A stretch of DNA of 64,000 nt from Siderastrea siderea (taxonomy: Eukaryota > Cnidaria > Anthozoa > Scleractinia > Rhizangiidae). Numbering within the stretch: the stretch's first letter is position 1; every line of letters starts with the position of its first letter. Positions 61,072 to 64,000 of this stretch are shown piece by piece. The stretch is taken from assembly GCA_964030785.1 (NCBI GenBank), contig OZ034971.1:18556365-18620364 (forward strand). The letters are read 5' to 3'. The position numbers and the translations under genes are program-made. The notes under the pieces were generated by a model. The model saw only the letters and a program-made list of their open reading frames with translations, was not told the DNA's origin and ran no database searches.

Positions 61072-64000
61072 ATGGAAGACAGCGAGGAAGATGACTTGTG
61101 CAATGACCTCCTAGATCATTTGGAACGCCAACACGCGTTTCAAACAAACCTCCTTCAGCAAAGTGGTGGTGCCTTGGATGGTGCGGAGGGCGCCTTCGAG
61201 TTTGAGTTGGACAATTATGTCGATCGTAAGAGTAGCCGTATGGGTGTTCGTGAACGTCATTTCAATACCCGTTTACGCCAAAGGGGGAACTTAATTCCAG
61301 ATGAAAACATTACTCAAGCACTTCAAGATGGTTTACGTCGAGCGGTGAATCAAGTGTTAACCACCACTCCCAACCTGCACGATCAAGATCGACTCTATTT
61401 TACCATCGGTTCAGACCGTCTCCACAATAATTTTCAAGGATGGGGATTACGTGCTGGTGAATGGCGTGAAGGAGGTGAACGTTTGGATGCCCTCTTCGAT
61501 CGATTGGCCCAAGCCCTCAACAGCAACGAACAATTTGAAATGGACGATTCGTTTCAATTGTCCATCACCCAAGTCCATCATGCACCTCAGGGAACCGGAC
61601 GAAAACGCAGTACAAAGCCGGGCCACCCAACCCTTGAAGTGCTGACGGCGCGGTCACGGTCCGTTATCCGCATCCAAAATAGAGATGACCTCTGTTGTGC
61701 TCGGGCCCTCGTCACTGCTAAAGCTCGCCTAGACCAACACCCGAAATGGGAATCGATTCGACACGGTAGGAAAATCCAAAAAGAATTGGCTCTGTTGCTC
61801 CATCACGAAGCCAAGGTGCCCTTGGGTCCTTGCAGCTACGATGCCTTGACGGCCTTCAGTGCCGCCCCGTCCCTTGCCAATTACCAGATCATTCTGGTGG
61901 ACGCCCATCGCTCGTTCCATATCACCACCTTTGGAGGCACCCAAGACAAACCATTGATTTTGCTCCACGACCATGGCCATTACGATGTCATTACCCATTT
62001 GCCAGGGTTTTTCGGGTCCAGTTATGTGTGTGGCCACTGTTGGAAACCCTATAACACCCAGGGAGGGCATCGATGCGACAAAAAACGACTTTGCGGAGCC
62101 TGTCGTCAAAAAGATTGCCCCGATTTCCAGGCAGCTTACCCAAGAGGCCTCAAAGCGACCCAACGTTGCCACACTTGTCATCGCGACTTTTTTGGAGACA
62201 CTTGTTTCCAAACACATCTGGCTGTTGACCAGGCGGGCAAACCCACCACCAACCCACAGTCCACCGTGTGCTTTCTTCGCAGGCGATGCCCCTCCTGCCG
62301 AAAGCAGGAGGTAGGGGTAGAAAGAATTCAAAGGCATCAATGCTGGCACATAGATTGTCCTTCCTGCCATGAGTACGTGGACGCCCAGACTCATCTATGT
62401 TTTATTCAACGAGCCCCAAAGCCTCAAGAAGAGAAAAAGAAGAGAAAGAAGAAACGTCAAGGGGGTCCTCGCGCCAAACGAGGGGCCGCGACTGCGGGAC
62501 TTCAAACCCCCCATGCACCGGAGGAGGAGGAGCAAGAAGACGATGTGGACGACCTGCCACCCTTGCACGTGTTTTTTGACATTGAAGCCATGCAACCCCA
62601 CGAACAACACATCGCTAATCTCATCGTGGCCGAAACCGAAGACGACGACGACCCCGTGCATTTCCCAGGCGAATATTGTACCAGAGATTTTCTCGAATGG
62701 TTGGATACGCTCACGTTGAACGACACCCGACAAGTCAATGTGATGGCTCATAATTTCCAAGGGTACGATGGGTACTTTGTGGTTCATCAATACCATAGTG
62801 ACAACCGGATCGTGGGACAGCTCCAGAACGGATGTAAACTCTTACAAGTCCAACACGATCGTATCCGTTTCATCGATTCTCTCAGTTTCTTCCAGATGCC
62901 TTTGTCGGCCTTTCCCAAAACCTTTGGATTAACGGAACTGAAAAAAGGTTACTTCCCACACAAGTTCAACCTCCCCGAGCATCAAAACTACGTGGGCATC
63001 GTCCCGGCCCTCGATTACTACATGCCTGAAACCATGTCTCCCGAAGGCAAGCAAGCCTTGGAAAAGTGGCATCAAGAGCAACGCGATAAGGAGGTGGTCT
63101 TTGATTTCCAGAAAGAATTGGTTGCGTACTGTGAATCAGATGTGCGTCTCTTGAAACAAGGATGTCTCACCTTCAAACGATTGTTTGAAGCTCAAGCGGG
63201 TTTCAACCCCTTCGATCAAATCACCATTGCTTCCGCCTGCAACCGGGATCTACGCATGAACCGGATGATCCCCAACAGCATTGCCAGTGAACCCGTCCGT
63301 GGTTGGAAGAACCGTATAAACCATTCCAACGTGGCCATCCAATGGCTAACCTGGTGTGCCCAACAACAGCCCCAGGACATTCAACACGCGGGCAATGCCG
63401 GTGAGGTTCGCATCCCAGCCGTGGGGTTCGTGGATGGTTACTGCCACGACATCCAGACCGTGTACGAATTTCAAGGTTGTTTCACCCATGGATGTCCCAC
63501 CTGCTATCCAAACCGCCACGAAAAACATGTGCGTCACTATGATCGAACCATGCAAGATGTCTACGAAACCTCGCAACACAAGGTCCAACAGCTTAGAGAA
63601 CAAGGGTACACTGTGGTCCAAATATGGGGGTGCGAATGGAAACGTCTCAAAGAAACCAACCCAGAGATCCAATCCTTCGTCGACAACCTGGACTTCAACG
63701 ACCCCCTCAACCCTCGTGACGCTTTCTGTGGAGGTCGTACCAATGCTATCAAGCTGTACCACCATGTCACTCCCAGCCAAAAGATCCATTACATTGATGT
63801 CACCTCCTTGTACCCTTGGGTCAACAAAACCTGTGTCTACCCCAAAGGTCATCCTGAATTCATTTCCCAACCGGGTCACACAGACATCCAACAGTACTTT
63901 GGTCTCATCCAATGCAAAGTCCTCCCTCCACGTGCCTTGTACCATCCCGTACTGCCTTACCGCCATGAGAGCAAACTCACCTTTCCCCTCTGTGCCACCT
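61072..64000 (+). CDS. PolB: protein-primed family B DNA polymerase (Polinton 2), 3' truncated by window
   Basis: At least 976 codons, open to the window end. After an acidic N terminus and a helical region comes a Cys/His-rich zinc segment (about residues 320-450, several CxxC pairs such as CGHCWKPY and CPSC), a Lys-rich linker, and the exonuclease: Exo I VFFDIEAM (about 501), Exo II HNFQGYDGYF (about 560) and Exo III YCESDVRLLK (about 686). A Vsr-like insert FQGCFTHGCPTC (about 800) precedes polymerase motif A YIDVTSLYPW (about 908). Motifs B and C lie beyond the window. It is clearly diverged from the Polinton 1 polymerase and closer to the adintovirus/animal Maverick type. The start is the first in-frame ATG. 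Confidence 0.9.
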   Translation, partial: MEDSEEDDLCNDLLDHLERQHAFQTNLLQQSGGALDGAEGAFEFELDNYVDRKSSRMGVRERHFNTRLRQRGNLIPDENITQALQDGLRRAVNQVLTTTPNLHDQDRLYFTIGSDRLHNNFQGWGLRAGEWREGGERLDALFDRLAQALNSNEQFEMDDSFQLSITQVHHAPQGTGRKRSTKPGHPTLEVLTARSRSVIRIQNRDDLCCARALVTAKARLDQHPKWESIRHGRKIQKELALLLHHEAKVPLGPCSYDALTAFSAAPSLANYQIILVDAHRSFHITTFGGTQDKPLILLHDHGHYDVITHLPGFFGSSYVCGHCWKPYNTQGGHRCDKKRLCGACRQKDCPDFQAAYPRGLKATQRCHTCHRDFFGDTCFQTHLAVDQAGKPTTNPQSTVCFLRRRCPSCRKQEVGVERIQRHQCWHIDCPSCHEYVDAQTHLCFIQRAPKPQEEKKKRKKKRQGGPRAKRGAATAGLQTPHAPEEEEQEDDVDDLPPLHVFFDIEAMQPHEQHIANLIVAETEDDDDPVHFPGEYCTRDFLEWLDTLTLNDTRQVNVMAHNFQGYDGYFVVHQYHSDNRIVGQLQNGCKLLQVQHDRIRFIDSLSFFQMPLSAFPKTFGLTELKKGYFPHKFNLPEHQNYVGIVPALDYYMPETMSPEGKQALEKWHQEQRDKEVVFDFQKELVAYCESDVRLLKQGCLTFKRLFEAQAGFNPFDQITIASACNRDLRMNRMIPNSIASEPVRGWKNRINHSNVAIQWLTWCAQQQPQDIQHAGNAGEVRIPAVGFVDGYCHDIQTVYEFQGCFTHGCPTCYPNRHEKHVRHYDRTMQDVYETSQHKVQQLREQGYTVVQIWGCEWKRLKETNPEIQSFVDNLDFNDPLNPRDAFCGGRTNAIKLYHHVTPSQKIHYIDVTSLYPWVNKTCVYPKGHPEFISQPGHTDIQQYFGLIQCKVLPPRALYHPVLPYRHESKLTFPLCAT

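Larger units (their letters stand above)
45827..64000 (+). mobile_element. Polinton 2, virus-like, continues beyond the window
   Basis: The boundary is set where the Polinton 1 gene is lost and an AGTAGTAAAGTGGG tip begins, matching the AGT start of the Polinton 1 palindrome. The sequence composition also changes to more GC-rich, G/T-coding DNA with CCAAT boxes and CTATAAA boxes. It carries INT, two mCP-like genes, MCP, protease, packaging ATPase, PLA2-like protein and PolB, the gene set of Polintons and adintoviruses. The right terminus is not in the window, so inverted repeats and the target duplication cannot be tested. Confidence 0.85.

Noticed and set aside
61729..62394. 221-codon minus-strand ORF within PolB
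   Set aside because: Shadow of the polymerase reading frame, which continues without stop on the plus strand.

Overview
The window looks like a repeat-rich animal nuclear genome, most likely a cnidarian such as a stony coral. The grounds are one ordinary host-type receptor gene, spliced genes, many foldback and inverted-repeat elements, a Tx1/L1-type LINE, a Penelope-like GIY-YIG fragment, and two Polinton/Maverick-like DNA-virus elements. The species cannot be fixed from sequence alone. Almost all coding capacity belongs to mobile elements.

Region by region: 1-4.2 kb carries a single-exon rhodopsin-type GPCR on the minus strand in otherwise gene-free DNA. 4.2-5.4 kb holds a GAA microsatellite and a large foldback palindrome. 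5.7-12.2 kb is an unusual element: a three-exon gene for a parvovirus-NS1-like SF3 helicase ending in a PCNA-binding-type motif, convergent with a tyrosine recombinase that has an N-terminal C2H2 finger and a C-terminal Myb domain, followed by about 0.55 kb packed with GGAAC/GTTCC half-sites. A second, internally deleted copy at 27.8-29.0 kb keeps only the Myb end and the GGAAC array. 12.7-13.9 kb is (TAG)n-centred foldback DNA, split by a 13.5-kb element (13,921-27,460) with matching 25-bp ends and long arrays of CCTGGT/ACCAGG motifs inside both ends. That element has no recognisable genes but holds smaller nested inverted-repeat elements. 29.9-31.1 kb has a truncated Penelope-like element and a 400-bp palindrome.

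From 33.8 kb on is a nest of insertions. A gag-like ORF is cut by Polinton 1 (from 34,394), which begins with a 187-bp palindrome and encodes protein-primed DNA polymerase B, a DDE integrase and a small zinc-ribbon protein. A minus-strand gene of Polinton 1 is cut by a full-length-looking LINE (about 40,211-45,736, with a candidate 8-bp target duplication) and then by Polinton 2 at 45,827.

Polinton 2 (45,827 to beyond the window end) starts with a tandem-repeat-rich end and carries a virus-like gene set: a SLOG-like gene, a GRF zinc-finger protein, a chromodomain integrase, two paralogous penton-like minor capsid candidates, a run of small Arg-rich core-like proteins, a double-jelly-roll major capsid protein, an adenain-like protease, a tRNA-like gene, a packaging ATPase, a two-TM protein, a phospholipase A2-like protein and protein-primed PolB. 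Structural genes are packed head to tail with overlaps or gaps of a few bases. A recurrent (Q/M)RGG tract in the small basic proteins suggests common processing by the encoded protease. Frameshifts in the protease and the SLOG-like gene mean this copy is either decaying or carries assembly indels.
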